Assembly (NCBI GenBank): GCA_018901125.1
Contig: JAHIFE010000096.1
Span: forward strand, 62,001-126,000
From: Pseudomonadota bacterium
Lineage (GTDB): Bacteria; Desulfobacterota; Desulfobacteria; Desulfobacterales; RPRI01
DNA length: 64,000 bases
Direction of reading: 5' to 3'
A program made the translations under genes and the position numbers. Position 1 is the first letter of the stretch; each line of letters starts with the position of its first letter. The notes below the pieces were generated by a model. The model searched no databases and was not told the DNA's origin. It worked only from the letters and a program-made list of their open reading frames with translations. This document shows, in pieces, positions 26,436 to 34,871 of the stretch.

Positions 26436-26783
26436 CTACTGGGCTCCACCTTCCAAGGACATCACAGTCCTACCTCATTCCACATAGGTCATCATATCCT
26501 GGATTGGAGCATTAAGCCCATCAGGAAGGACGACACTGCCGTTGGTTCTCGCATTGAATCCATAACGCATTTTATAGCCTTTTTTATTTACGACGCAATA
26601 TAACCCTCTTCCTCCCCCCACATGCCAGAAAAGAGGAAGCAGACACAGGTCATAGCCCTGGGACTCACCCATGACAAGATGGGCTTTCGTCTCCAGAAAG
26701 TCCAGGCCCCGGGGCAATTCTCCCACATGGCTCATATCATCGGACAACTGCACATCGCTCGTCGCTTTTCTTTCCTTTGTCAT
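26436..26783 (-). pseudogene. Internally deleted lipocalin-like gene
   Basis: The first 58 residues (MTKERKATSDVQLSDDMSHVGELPRG...LPLFWHVGGG) match the start of the gene at 26864, and the rest (LYCVVNKKGYKMRYGFNARTNGSVVLPDGLNAPIQDMMTYVE) matches its C-terminus. About 250 residues between are missing, with the joint at a glycine-rich GGG stretch present in both halves. An in-frame TGA follows TYVE; reading through it gives GRTVMSLEGGAQ before the TAG at 26436, the expected ending. A decayed gene, not a small functional protein. Confidence 0.75.
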
Positions 26784-26863
26784 GGTTACGTTCTCCCTTT
26801 AAAACCCGTTGTATCAATGTTGATGATCCGCCCCCTTGACTGATTAATGAAGCGGAGGCCCAC

Positions 26864-27922
26864 TCACGGGGCACCACCCTCCAAAGGCATAGCCGTCCTG
26901 CCATACTCCATATAGGTCATCATATCCTGGATGGGAACATTATTTCCCTCAGGAAGAAAGGCCCGGCCGTTGGCTTGCGAAAGAAACGCGTTACGTACGG
27001 TATAGCCCGTGCGGGACTGGAAACAAAACATACCTCTTCCACCGGCGGCAATGTTCATGTCCACAACACCGCCAGCCGAGTTCATATTGATATGCCAGCG
27101 GATGGGAACCCGCATGCCGGTCTTGGGATCTATCCAAAATTCCAGCTCATCCACGGTGATCTCGCCCTGGCCGAAGGGGATCTCCTTTTCATCTATATAG
27201 ACACGGCCGTAGCTGACTCCCTCGCCGGGCAGGGCGAAGAAATAAATATGGATCGACTCATTCATGCCTGTTACCCAGTAGTAAGGCTGACGCATGGTTT
27301 TCACGGGGTCATAGGCATTACCAAAAGTCAGTCTCTCGTGGATGCCATATCCTTTTTCCAGGGTATATGTCGTACCCCCGACAGTTATCGTGCCTTCGGC
27401 CCAGCAACGCTGGTCATATCCGGCCCGTCCGGTCGTGGCCAGATCGGACCAGGCCCCGAAGCTACGAGTGGTATTCCCCAGACCGCCCAGAATCAGGTCG
27501 TACGCCACACCCATGTGGTCACCCTTAATTTCCCAATAGGGCGGGCGGGAGATGTATTGGAGCGTCCCCCTCTGCCAGATAATTTTGCCGGCCTCCTGCC
27601 TGATCGTATACTCTCCCGTCCATTCCATGGGGTCTAGGCGATTGCCAATAAAGTCGTTATCGTGCATCGTACCGCGTTGGTCTTTAGGCAGCATCATAAA
27701 ATTTGTCTGCACAATCATGACGTCATCGACCTGCCAATTCCCCTTCTTCCCCCCCCCAACGTGCCACAAATTAGGTAACAAACACAGATCATAGCCCTGA
27801 GACTCAGCCAGGATGAGATTGGCGTTATCTTCAAAAAAGTCTTCCCCCTTGGGCATTTCGTCCACATGGGTCATGTCTTCGAATAAGAGCACATCGCTCC
27901 TGGCTTCTCTTTCTTTTGTCAT
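26864..27922 (-). CDS. CrtC/AttH-like lipocalin-type protein (paralogue 2)
   Basis: A 352-residue relative of the 11883 gene: MTKEREARSDVLLFEDMTHVDEMPKGEDF start, [58 protein letters not shown]-like core, [61 protein letters not shown] and MEYGRTAMPLEGGAP end. No signal peptide. ATG after GGGAGGG. Intact among broken copies, so it is probably still under selection. Local GC is higher than in the neighbouring pseudogenes. Function as for paralogue 1: binding or modifying a hydrophobic compound (inference). Confidence 0.6.
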   Translation of the reverse strand: MTKEREARSDVLLFEDMTHVDEMPKGEDFFEDNANLILAESQGYDLCLLPNLWHVGGGKKGNWQVDDVMIVQTNFMMLPKDQRGTMHDNDFIGNRLDPMEWTGEYTIRQEAGKIIWQRGTLQYISRPPYWEIKGDHMGVAYDLILGGLGNTTRSFGAWSDLATTGRAGYDQRCWAEGTITVGGTTYTLEKGYGIHERLTFGNAYDPVKTMRQPYYWVTGMNESIHIYFFALPGEGVSYGRVYIDEKEIPFGQGEITVDELEFWIDPKTGMRVPIRWHINMNSAGGVVDMNIAAGGRGMFCFQSRTGYTVRNAFLSQANGRAFLPEGNNVPIQDMMTYMEYGRTAMPLEGGAP

Positions 27923-28008
27923 GGGTACACCCTCCCTTTAAAATCCGTTGTATCAATGTTGATGATCCGCCCCCCCCTGACTGATTAATGAAGCGGTTTC
28001 AGGTAAGC

Positions 28009-28616
28009 TTACGGAGCACCCCCCTCCAAAGGCATGGAAGGCAGGACCATTGATACCCTGCCGACTCCTTTATAGGGTGTGGGTACATATTTTTTCAGCA
28101 TATTATTATTGTGGGGAAAACCTCCTGCAGAAAGAATCACAGCCTTATCGGCTTTAATAAATATGGTAGTTTCTTCCGGGGATCGGATAGCTTTAACCCC
28201 AACGATTCTGCATTTATCCATCACAAGCGCAACCACCTTTGTGTTTAATATGGTTTTCCCGCCTTATTTATTCATGTATTCATAGGCGGCATTTTCTCCA
28301 CTGCAATCACCGAGCTTCCCATCTGAGCGGCCTTTGCTGCACCACCACCACCTAATCCAACTACAACAATATCCGCCTGTTCACCCCATACTGCCGGAGG
28401 ATCTACCGGAGAGATAGGCTTGACATCATCCGGTTCAACGGATTGACAATCTCCGGTTTTCGCAGGCAAAGATTTAACTGTGCTTGCTATCGCCTTACCG
28501 GTTGCTCCTGGATTAATCAGTGCCGCAGATCCTAAAACAGCGCCACCAACTACCACCTCGACATTCTTTAAAAACTCTCTGCGAGACAGTTTTGACTTAT
28601 TTTCTTTCTCTTTCAT
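28009..28616 (-). pseudogene. Rearranged flavoprotein (fumarate reductase/KstD-like) fused to a lipocalin tail
   Basis: The ATG at 28616 opens a protein with a Tat signal (SRREFLKNVEVVVGGAVLGSA) and an FAD-binding strand (ADIVVVGLGGGGAAKAAQMGSSVIAVEK). The frame then shifts to ENAAYEYMNK, an in-frame TAA, and GGKTILNTKVVALVMDKCRIVGVKA...KAVILSAGGFPHNNNMLKKYVP, the later part of FAD_binding_2 enzymes such as fumarate reductases or ketosteroid dehydrogenases. The segment between and the C-terminal half are gone. The end reads SMPLEGGAP stop, the tail of a lipocalin-like gene. Three ancestral pieces are joined here. It shows that an exported flavin dehydrogenase gene once existed. Confidence 0.75.
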
Positions 28617-28621
28617 CTTCT

Positions 28622-28830
28622 ATCTCCAGACTGCAGTATGTATTCTTAAACGGCTTTTATCTGTTGACATTTGCATTACTAACTGCTCAAGGATCAACTC
28701 GGCAGCTCTTACTCCTGTGACCAGTGCACCATCTGCATCGACCAACTCCAGTTCCGGTTTTATGATAATTCCCCGAAGTAATGCGCTCCCTATGGTTCCC
28801 GGACACTATTACTACAACGTCATATTGCAT
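28622..28830 (-). pseudogene. Flavoprotein-like gene fragments
   Basis: An ATG near 28830 reads MQYDVVVIVSGN, like the first strand of an FAD-binding oxidoreductase, but the frame soon breaks. In another frame ELELVDADGALVTGVRAAELILEQLVMQMSTDK runs to a stop just before the 28616 start. I do not recognise the second fragment. Likely remains of one or two oxidoreductase genes. Confidence 0.35.
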
Positions 28831-28861
28831 TTATTTTCTTTCCTAATTTTCCACCCTACGA

Positions 28862-28890
28862 GTCAGGCCCCGGCAGAGACGGGGCCTCGC
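28862..28890. terminator. Hairpin downstream of lipocalin paralogue 3
   Basis: AGGCCCCG/CGGGGCCT gives an 8-bp GC-rich stem around GCAGAGA, just after the stop of the gene at 28907. There is no T-run, so termination strength is uncertain. Confidence 0.45.
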
Positions 28891-28906
28891 CTTATGCCTC
28901 AAAGCC

Positions 28907-29983
28907 TTAACACGCAGCGGCCGGCAGCGGTATTGCGCACCAGCCATGCTCGATGTAGGTACGCATGTCCTTGAGCGGAATCTTGCGGCCATCGGCCAAA
29001 GTCATTTCGCCCATGCTATGGCTGTGCAGTGCGTAATGCATGGTGGCTCCTGATTCGCTCAGGTAGCCGTAAAAGGTCCGCGACTCGGCCGAAGTATCGA
29101 GATTGATCTCCCCTTTTGCCGACTTCAACGTAAAGTGCCACTTGACTGGAACCCGCATTCTCGTCTTGGGATCGATCCAATACTCTAGTTCTTCCATCCT
29201 GATATTACTCTTGCCGTTTTCGGAAAAATCCACTTCCTGGTCATCGACCATCACGTGGCTATATGCTTTCCCCACGGAGGGATAGTAATAAATGAAGATC
29301 CGCACGGATTCGTTCGCCCACCAGATCCAGTAGTAGGTCTCTCCCTTGAGCACCTTGGCCAGGTCCCACGCTGGTTGGGTGAATTTATCATGGCAGCCAA
29401 AGGACTTGTCTTTCCTCAATTTGTAAGTCTTGCCTTCAACTTTGAAGGTGCCCTCGCAGCACAGTGGAGCCTCATACCCGGCGACGTTGTTCTTGGCAAA
29501 ATCGGCATAAGTTCCTTTGTGGAATGAGGCGTCACCGATGCCGCTTAAGAGCAGATCGAATTCAATGCCCATATGCTCACCCTTGACTTCCCAGTAAGGG
29601 GGGCGGCAGATGTATTGCCGGTTTCCCAGCTTCCAGATTACCGCATCATTGGTCTTGATGATTTCGCCGCTGTTCCAGTCGTCTGTCGCCCAGGTTCGGT
29701 TGCCGATGAAATCGAGGTCGTTGATCGTACCCTTGAAATCCTTGGGCTTGATCTGGAAAGTGGTTTGTCCAACAAACTTGTCCTCGACCTGCCAGGGGCC
29801 ATTCTTGCCACCGCCCATGCGGAAAATGCAACTTGCAAAGGAAATCTCGTCTCCTTCCTCGGTCTCGGCCATAACTAGGAAGCCGTTGTTTTCCATGTAC
29901 GAGACTCCCTTGGGCAGGGTCTCCTTATAGCTGAGTTGGTCAGCCAGCGTGACATTTGTCCTTGCTTCATTTTCCATTGTCAT
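28907..29983 (-). CDS. CrtC/AttH-like lipocalin-type protein (paralogue 3)
   Basis: A 358-residue protein related to those at 11883 and 26864 but more diverged: NVTLADQLSYKETLPKGVSYMENNGFLVMAETEEGDEI, GGGKNGPWQVEDKFVGQTTFQIKPKDFKGTINDLDFIGNR, NRQYICRPPYWEVKGEHMGIEFDLLLSGIG, LCCEGTFKVEGKTYKLRKDKSFGCHDKFT, MEELEYWIDPKTRMRVPVKWHF and DMRTYIEHGW. The base composition is richer in G and C than the flanking DNA, which hints at a separate origin. ATG follows AGGAGG. It lies immediately after an AOR C-terminal remnant. Confidence 0.6.
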   Translation of the reverse strand: MTMENEARTNVTLADQLSYKETLPKGVSYMENNGFLVMAETEEGDEISFASCIFRMGGGKNGPWQVEDKFVGQTTFQIKPKDFKGTINDLDFIGNRTWATDDWNSGEIIKTNDAVIWKLGNRQYICRPPYWEVKGEHMGIEFDLLLSGIGDASFHKGTYADFAKNNVAGYEAPLCCEGTFKVEGKTYKLRKDKSFGCHDKFTQPAWDLAKVLKGETYYWIWWANESVRIFIYYYPSVGKAYSHVMVDDQEVDFSENGKSNIRMEELEYWIDPKTRMRVPVKWHFTLKSAKGEINLDTSAESRTFYGYLSESGATMHYALHSHSMGEMTLADGRKIPLKDMRTYIEHGWCAIPLPAAAC

Positions 29984-30005
29984 ATTTAAACCTCCTTTAT
30001 TAATT

Positions 30006-30359
30006 TTAACCCAACTTACCTATCTTTTCTATTTCATCCCATTCCATTTTGGCAGTTCTTTCATTATCTCTGCACAATATAGCCCGGGTTAATCTATTGA
30101 TTCTTTCTCCGGACTTATAGTAGTCGGATTCAGTAATTTCCACACCTGTGACCGCAGAAAACAGTCTGGCTTCAAGACCTGTTGATTTTGTACCTTCACC
30201 GATCTCTTCATGATCCCACAACCAGCCCATGTACTTTCTTAGCGGAAACTGAAAGCAGACAGGAAGGCAGTCTATCAGGAATCCACGCATTGTTGCATCC
30301 TTAGGAACTGTAAATAAATAATTCATATGTTTATGTTTTGACTGACGGTATAGTTCCAC
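30006..30359 (-). pseudogene. AOR C-terminal fragment
   Basis: Residues GLEARLFSAVTGVEITESDYYKSGERINRLTRAILCRDN match the C-terminal domain of AORs (compare LYEALTGIKMNGEKLLQAAGRVWDIRRMFDFREG in the intact gene at 43010). The rest of the enzyme, including the cubane and pterin-binding domains, is missing, and the normal C-terminal end is also lost. It begins directly beside a transposase scrap (30324-30490). Not functional as an AOR. Confidence 0.7.
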
Positions 30360-30490
30360 TCCCCATGGAAGTCATTTTTCTCCATTGTCAACGATTTCAT
30401 TGTCTTGTCTGACACCTTGATTCCCGTAGGATATTTTTTTAAATCTATTGCCGCCAGTATTTTTAGCCCCGCTTTGATGTCCGGCGTATG
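30324..30490 (-). pseudogene. ISAzo13-type transposase C-terminal scrap (copy A)
   Basis: The reverse strand encodes AGLKILAAIDLKKYPTGIKVSDKTMKSLTMEKNDFHGEWNYTVS, the closing segment of ISAzo13/Rhodopirellula-type DDE transposases. A similar scrap lies in the same orientation at 37874-38040, so the two copies flank module 3 as diverged direct repeats. Confidence 0.65.
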
Positions 30491-30781
30491 CGCCAAAGGC
30501 ATTGCCAAAAGTCACAAAGTCAGCGTTAGGTGCAGCAAGATCGCCAAACCCCCAATTCTCAACAAAAGTTCCCTTGGTTAAACTCAATAAGCGCAAGTAC
30601 TCCCTTTGCTTGAGAGTAGGGTAAGCGATTACGGACCATGCGATAGAGGTAGAACCATACTTTCCCGATATTCTTAGCCAAAAGCCCCAGGTGCTGGGAC
30701 ATAAAACGCATTTGGTGATAAAAATATGGAGGCGGGAATCCACACATGTTAACACAATAGATTCCCGCTCACACGGCCTGA
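30491..30781 (-). pseudogene. Unresolved coding scraps
   Basis: One reverse frame has FGDLAAPNADFVTFGNAFGAYAGH, which resembles the C-terminal thiamine-diphosphate domain of acetolactate-synthase-like enzymes. Another frame has LGLLAKNIGKVWFYLYRMVRNRLPYSQ, which I cannot assign. Neither has an intact gene around it. Confidence 0.3.
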
Positions 30782-32095
30782 TTATTTACTTGCTTTCAAG
30801 AAATTGGACATGGTAAAGTCTCCTGGTACAAGCCTGTTAGCAGGAAGATATAATTCATGCGGGTTTTCAATATTCGACATAGTAGAATGACGGACTTTTT
30901 CATTTGTTATAATGTAAGCATCTACCTCCCCAATGTCATTTCTCCCGTCCGGAAGTTCACAATAGCTGCGGGGAGCGATCATCCAAACCTGGAATTGGCC
31001 TGCTTTATCATATACTTCCTTGTGCCAGATAGAAAATGTCTCCTTATCGACATAATTTACATGCAATCCCCAATTATAATATGGATCTTTGGGCATCTGC
31101 TCTACGACCCAGCACTTTCTGGGAACCCATTTCGCCGATGTTATGGCCCAAGGGGCGCCCTTCCAGCCTGGGGTATCATAACCGAATTTCTTCTCCGGCA
31201 TTCTCCGGAGAAAAGTTCCATCCGGTTCTTCCGTTGCCTGACCCTTGTTGATATCAGTGAAAGCAACGAGAATTGTCTTCTCTCCCACCACTTTCCACGT
31301 CATTGTTGAGTTTTTCCCATCCCACATGTTAGCCAGATCATTCCAGCTATCTCCTCCCATACTAGAATCTGAACGGGAAGCCCCGGACGACTTGCGAACC
31401 CTCCGAATAACGGGAACGTAAGCAAAGACGGTATTGTCCCGGTCGTCAGCGTACTCCCAGTTCATCGTATTCATACCTTTCACACTCATAGGAGATTCAT
31501 AACATAACATACATTGATACAGGAAGCCGCTTGGATTTTCTATTTCCCGGCCTGGCGGCCGGCCCTGATAGAACAAATAAGTTGAGCCTTGCCCGTCCAT
31601 GCGATAAACACGCTCCACCCCTTTTTTTTCATCTACCCAATAAACAATGCCGCTGGCGTGAACGCTCATAGTACGATATCTCATGAATTTGAAATTCCAG
31701 ATAATCTTGACTCCTGATTTGGAATCTTTGGTATCTATATGGGGGAAAGGCAATCCATAAACATTGTGTTTGGGGAATTTCCCGGTTGCTTTATCAATTA
31801 AATTGCCCTCTTTGTCCACATCGTATTTACCTGCATTCTTTTCACTTGCGGCCAGAAAGCTCGCTGGAAGTTTGAAAGGAAAGGATAAAGTAGCTGTCGG
31901 GAGAATATAATCACCTCTTTCCACGGCCTTATAAAGAGCTGGCGGGAGCAAATCTTTGTATTGCGATACATTAGTATTATCAACTGTCTTGCCAATCTCC
32001 CCAGCCTTTATGGGCGCAGCCCAGCAAAGCAATATTGCGGCCCACAAAAGCGTCCATCTAAGCCGCCCAAAAATCCTTATTCGTTTCTCTTTCAT
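30782..32095 (-). CDS. DUF1329 family exported protein (module 3)
   Basis: A 437-residue paralogue of 4837 and 19749: signal peptide (RWTLLWAAILLCWAAPIKAGE), DNTNVSQYKDLLPPALYKAVERGDYIL, YQGRPPGREIENPSG, FAYVPVIRRVRKSSGASRSDSSMGGDSWNDLANMWDGKNSTMTWKVVGEKTIL, PRKCWVVEQMPKDPYYNWGLHVNYVDKETF. ATG follows GGGAGG. In this module it comes after DUF1302 but is the last gene, with RND and YCF48 upstream rather than downstream. Its signal peptide region resembles that of the exported flavoenzyme at 55526. Function unknown; proposed carrier in the envelope system. Confidence 0.9.
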   Translation of the reverse strand: MKEKRIRIFGRLRWTLLWAAILLCWAAPIKAGEIGKTVDNTNVSQYKDLLPPALYKAVERGDYILPTATLSFPFKLPASFLAASEKNAGKYDVDKEGNLIDKATGKFPKHNVYGLPFPHIDTKDSKSGVKIIWNFKFMRYRTMSVHASGIVYWVDEKKGVERVYRMDGQGSTYLFYQGRPPGREIENPSGFLYQCMLCYESPMSVKGMNTMNWEYADDRDNTVFAYVPVIRRVRKSSGASRSDSSMGGDSWNDLANMWDGKNSTMTWKVVGEKTILVAFTDINKGQATEEPDGTFLRRMPEKKFGYDTPGWKGAPWAITSAKWVPRKCWVVEQMPKDPYYNWGLHVNYVDKETFSIWHKEVYDKAGQFQVWMIAPRSYCELPDGRNDIGEVDAYIITNEKVRHSTMSNIENPHELYLPANRLVPGDFTMSNFLKASK

Positions 32096-32171
32096 TTATT
32101 CCTCCCTTATAGTTTTGGTTTTTTCAAATACCAATAGCAGAGTAGTAAAATTTTGATTATCCTCTCATGAA

Positions 32172-33671
32172 TCACCACTCATAGCCAAATTTAAAAGTCA
32201 GTTCGCTCGTACTGATCATTCCCGAATATTGGCTCTTGGCTTTTTTATCTCCCCAAAAGATCATCCCCATTGCTTTAAAATAATAATTTTCTGATAACTG
32301 CCAGGTCAATCCAGGCACCGTTAAGAAAGACCCGTGACCTTCCGGAATGTAATTGACAGCAAGGATTGGATTAATTGTGCCGCGCAGCCAATACCAGTTT
32401 GCCGAAAAAGTGAATAAATCAAAATCTTTCAACGTGCTATCTTCCATAACTTTGTCCCAACTGTTGATCTTCTTATGTATCCACTGGCATGTAAAACTAG
32501 AGGTATCCTTAGCTGAAAGCCACTTCACAAGATATTTCTTGTCAAAGCCTATCATCCACTGGGTAACCGGTTTCAGGCGAAACGTGCGCAACTCCATTCC
32601 GCTTGCCGTCATGACAACATCAGGCCTGGGAATAGCTATCGGAGTGGCTGTGTAGTGAGAAAATTCACCACGGATCACGGCATCCAGGGGAGCAAAATGA
32701 TAACTGAAATATCCGCCATAGACGTCTTGCATTGGGTGAGTAAAAGCAGCCGTTGTGGGAGCCGGACCTACAAAATCCTTTAGTACAGTAGCTGGGTCAT
32801 TGTTCATATCCCGGAAGTAAACTGCAGATAAACTGAGCCCGATCCCTAAATCTGCCGTCACCTTCGCACCGTATTCCTGTTTATCAGTCGGCACATCCTG
32901 CTTAACATTAAACGACTTTAAACCTTGAAATATGAAGGTGGTATAAGGCGCCGACATACTATGGTCTAGAGGCCCAAATTGCGTTGGACGGACATCAGGG
33001 ATCCACAACAGATCAAAATTCAAATTAAAATTTGGCTGTGGAGGAAGGCTGTAGTTTAGCCTAGCCATATATACAGGGGTCAGGAGATCATCGGGATTCT
33101 GAAAAAACATCTGCGAAGAGTTATCCTTTGGACAAATAACATCCAGAAGTGTAGCGCTGCTCGCTTCTCCCCAGGATACAAGCTGCCGCCCCGGCCGGAA
33201 AAACGCCTGACCAAGGGGACCGGAATAAGTAATATCTATAAAGATCTCCCGCAGGTCAGATTCGAATCTAATATCTTTCAAGCCGTAGTCAAAGCGAGAC
33301 AGTCCCATATTTTCAGGGATATCCTTGTATTCATCTTTCCGCAGGTCGAAAATCGAATCATAGGCCCCCCTAAAAGTCATATGAAACTTCTCTATAGCAA
33401 AACTTCCCATGCCTATAGCTGGATCAACGTCAATATCAAACTTCAGGGTATTTTTTTGCTGAACCGCTTCGACTTGATCCATGAAACCATACTGAAAACC
33501 ATTTGTATCGCGCAAAACCAGACTTGACTCGACGTAACCGTGAAAATCCGTTCTTGGTTTATGCCAATCATTATCGGCGGCCACTGCTTCAATAAATAAC
33601 ATCAGCAGCAAAGCTAATATTACGAACAAATGCAATAAGTGCTTTCTTCCTCTTCTCATGACTGTCCCCAT
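32172..33671 (-). CDS. DUF1302 family outer-membrane beta-barrel protein (module 3)
   Basis: A 499-residue protein: signal peptide (LLHLFVILALLLMLFIEAVAA), DFHGYVESSLVLRDTNGFQYGFMDQVEAVQQKNTLKFDIDV, AFFRPGRQLVSWGEASS, DLLWIPDVRPTQFGPLDHSMSAP and a C-terminal FKFGYEW. It differs from copies 1 and 2 in the surface-loop regions. ATG at 33671 is chosen over the ORF track start at 33710 because AAAGGAG lies just before it. It lies directly downstream of YCF48 with a 16-base palindrome between them. Confidence 0.9.
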   Translation of the reverse strand: MGTVMRRGRKHLLHLFVILALLLMLFIEAVAADNDWHKPRTDFHGYVESSLVLRDTNGFQYGFMDQVEAVQQKNTLKFDIDVDPAIGMGSFAIEKFHMTFRGAYDSIFDLRKDEYKDIPENMGLSRFDYGLKDIRFESDLREIFIDITYSGPLGQAFFRPGRQLVSWGEASSATLLDVICPKDNSSQMFFQNPDDLLTPVYMARLNYSLPPQPNFNLNFDLLWIPDVRPTQFGPLDHSMSAPYTTFIFQGLKSFNVKQDVPTDKQEYGAKVTADLGIGLSLSAVYFRDMNNDPATVLKDFVGPAPTTAAFTHPMQDVYGGYFSYHFAPLDAVIRGEFSHYTATPIAIPRPDVVMTASGMELRTFRLKPVTQWMIGFDKKYLVKWLSAKDTSSFTCQWIHKKINSWDKVMEDSTLKDFDLFTFSANWYWLRGTINPILAVNYIPEGHGSFLTVPGLTWQLSENYYFKAMGMIFWGDKKAKSQYSGMISTSELTFKFGYEW

Positions 33672-33692
33672 AACTACTACTCCTTTTTTAGA

Positions 33693-33708
33693 GTTATTTA
33701 AAAATAAC
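33693..33708. promoter_or_regulatory. 16-base palindrome before the module 3 DUF1302 gene
   Basis: GTTATTTAAAAATAAC is a 7-2-7 perfect palindrome in the short gap between YCF48 and DUF1302. The inverted repeats before DUF1302 genes in modules 1 and 2 have a different sequence, so it may be a different operator or a coincidence of AT-rich DNA. Confidence 0.35.
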
Positions 33709-33716
33709 ACATCCTC

Positions 33717-34760
33717 CTATGACCTATCATCTTCTTTTTGCAACAATCCCTCCTTTCTTATTGTGTCCCATTTCTGGACGTTAGGTAAGAATTTAACAAT
33801 CTTTATCTGGTCGCCCTCGGTTTCGATTTCTATCGAACGCATGCCTAGTATTATGGCCTTGTTCTCACCCAAAAGAGCTAAACCGCTTAACCAGGCAAGT
33901 TTTATATCCAATGATACTTTGACGTGCATCCATGTCTTGCCGCCGTCTACGCTTGTAATAATTGTCCCACGGTCTCCGACCGCAATACCAAAATCACCCT
34001 GCAGGCTAACTGCATAAAGCGCTCGCGGCTCTTCCTTTTTATTGACTGCCAGGACTATGGGCTGCCAGGTTAGACCCCCGTCTTCCGTATGCAGTATAAT
34101 ACTGCTCAAACCCACAGCAACACCTTGCTTCTTTGAAGAAAAAGATATCCCGAAAAGAGTTGTCTCTGTCCCCGTATTTTGCTTCGTCCAGCTCTTACCA
34201 CCGTCCTTCGTGTGCAGTATCGTACCGAACTCACCAGCAATCCAGCCTTCCTCTTCTCCCTGAAAAGCTATACTGTACATGATCACATCATCGGGAAAGG
34301 TCTTGTCATCCCAATTCTTCCCTCCATCACCAGTATAGAAAACAGCCCCCCAATCACCTGCCGCCAAACATTTGTCCGGGCTTATGGCCTTTACTGCAAA
34401 AAGGTTTTTACTTTGCGGGGCAGGCTGCTCGGTCCATGTTTTACCGCCATCCGTCGTATGAAATATCAACCCAGACTGCCCCACGACCCAACCAACCTGA
34501 GGGTTGCAAAAGGAAATGGAGAAAAGCGACATAATCGTCCTTACATCCTGTCTCTCCCAATTTACTCCCCCGTCCAAGGTGTGCAGGACGGAACCGCGCG
34601 CACCCGCCGCCCAGCCTTCTTTATTATCAATAAAACATATTGAATATATGTGATCGCCCAGCGCTCGTATTTTCCCATCGGCAAAGGCCGATACGCGTGG
34701 AAATATGAAAAGCACGGACAGCAATGCCAAGATAATTAGAGTTGTTCTTTTCGTCTTCAT
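33717..34760 (-). CDS. Exported YCF48/HCF136-like beta-propeller protein (module 3)
   Basis: A 347-residue paralogue: signal peptide (TTLIILALLSVLFIFPRVSAFA) then GWAAGARGSVLHTLDGGVNWERQ, GWVVGQSGLIFHTTDGGKTWTEQ, AAGDWGAVFYTGDGGKNW, GWIAGEFGTILHTKDGGKSW, GVAVGLSSIILHTEDGGLTW and GIAVGDRGTIITSVDGGKTW blades. A C-terminal extension (VQKWDTIRKEGLLQKEDDRS) is not seen in the other two. Start at 34760 (AAGGAAAAAG before it) is preferred to 34805. It follows the RND gene by about 110 bases, the same order as in modules 1 and 2. Confidence 0.87.
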   Translation of the reverse strand: MKTKRTTLIILALLSVLFIFPRVSAFADGKIRALGDHIYSICFIDNKEGWAAGARGSVLHTLDGGVNWERQDVRTIMSLFSISFCNPQVGWVVGQSGLIFHTTDGGKTWTEQPAPQSKNLFAVKAISPDKCLAAGDWGAVFYTGDGGKNWDDKTFPDDVIMYSIAFQGEEEGWIAGEFGTILHTKDGGKSWTKQNTGTETTLFGISFSSKKQGVAVGLSSIILHTEDGGLTWQPIVLAVNKKEEPRALYAVSLQGDFGIAVGDRGTIITSVDGGKTWMHVKVSLDIKLAWLSGLALLGENKAIILGMRSIEIETEGDQIKIVKFLPNVQKWDTIRKEGLLQKEDDRS

Positions 34761-34871
34761 CTTTTTCCTTACCTCTCTCCTTATGCATTTTATTGCCATT
34801 GTCATTTCTGACTCGATCCTGAAATCAGGAATATACGCCGGCAGTTGCCGGCATGACGCTTTCTTCTCGTG

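Noticed and set aside
26975-27637. 220-residue plus-strand ORF
   Set aside because: It lies wholly antisense to the intact lipocalin-like gene at 26864 and has no family features, so it is a shadow of a GC-rich gene.
30372-30755. 127-residue minus-strand ORF as a real gene
   Set aside because: It spans fragments of different origins (transposase end, ThDP-enzyme-like end) and has no ribosome site or complete domain.
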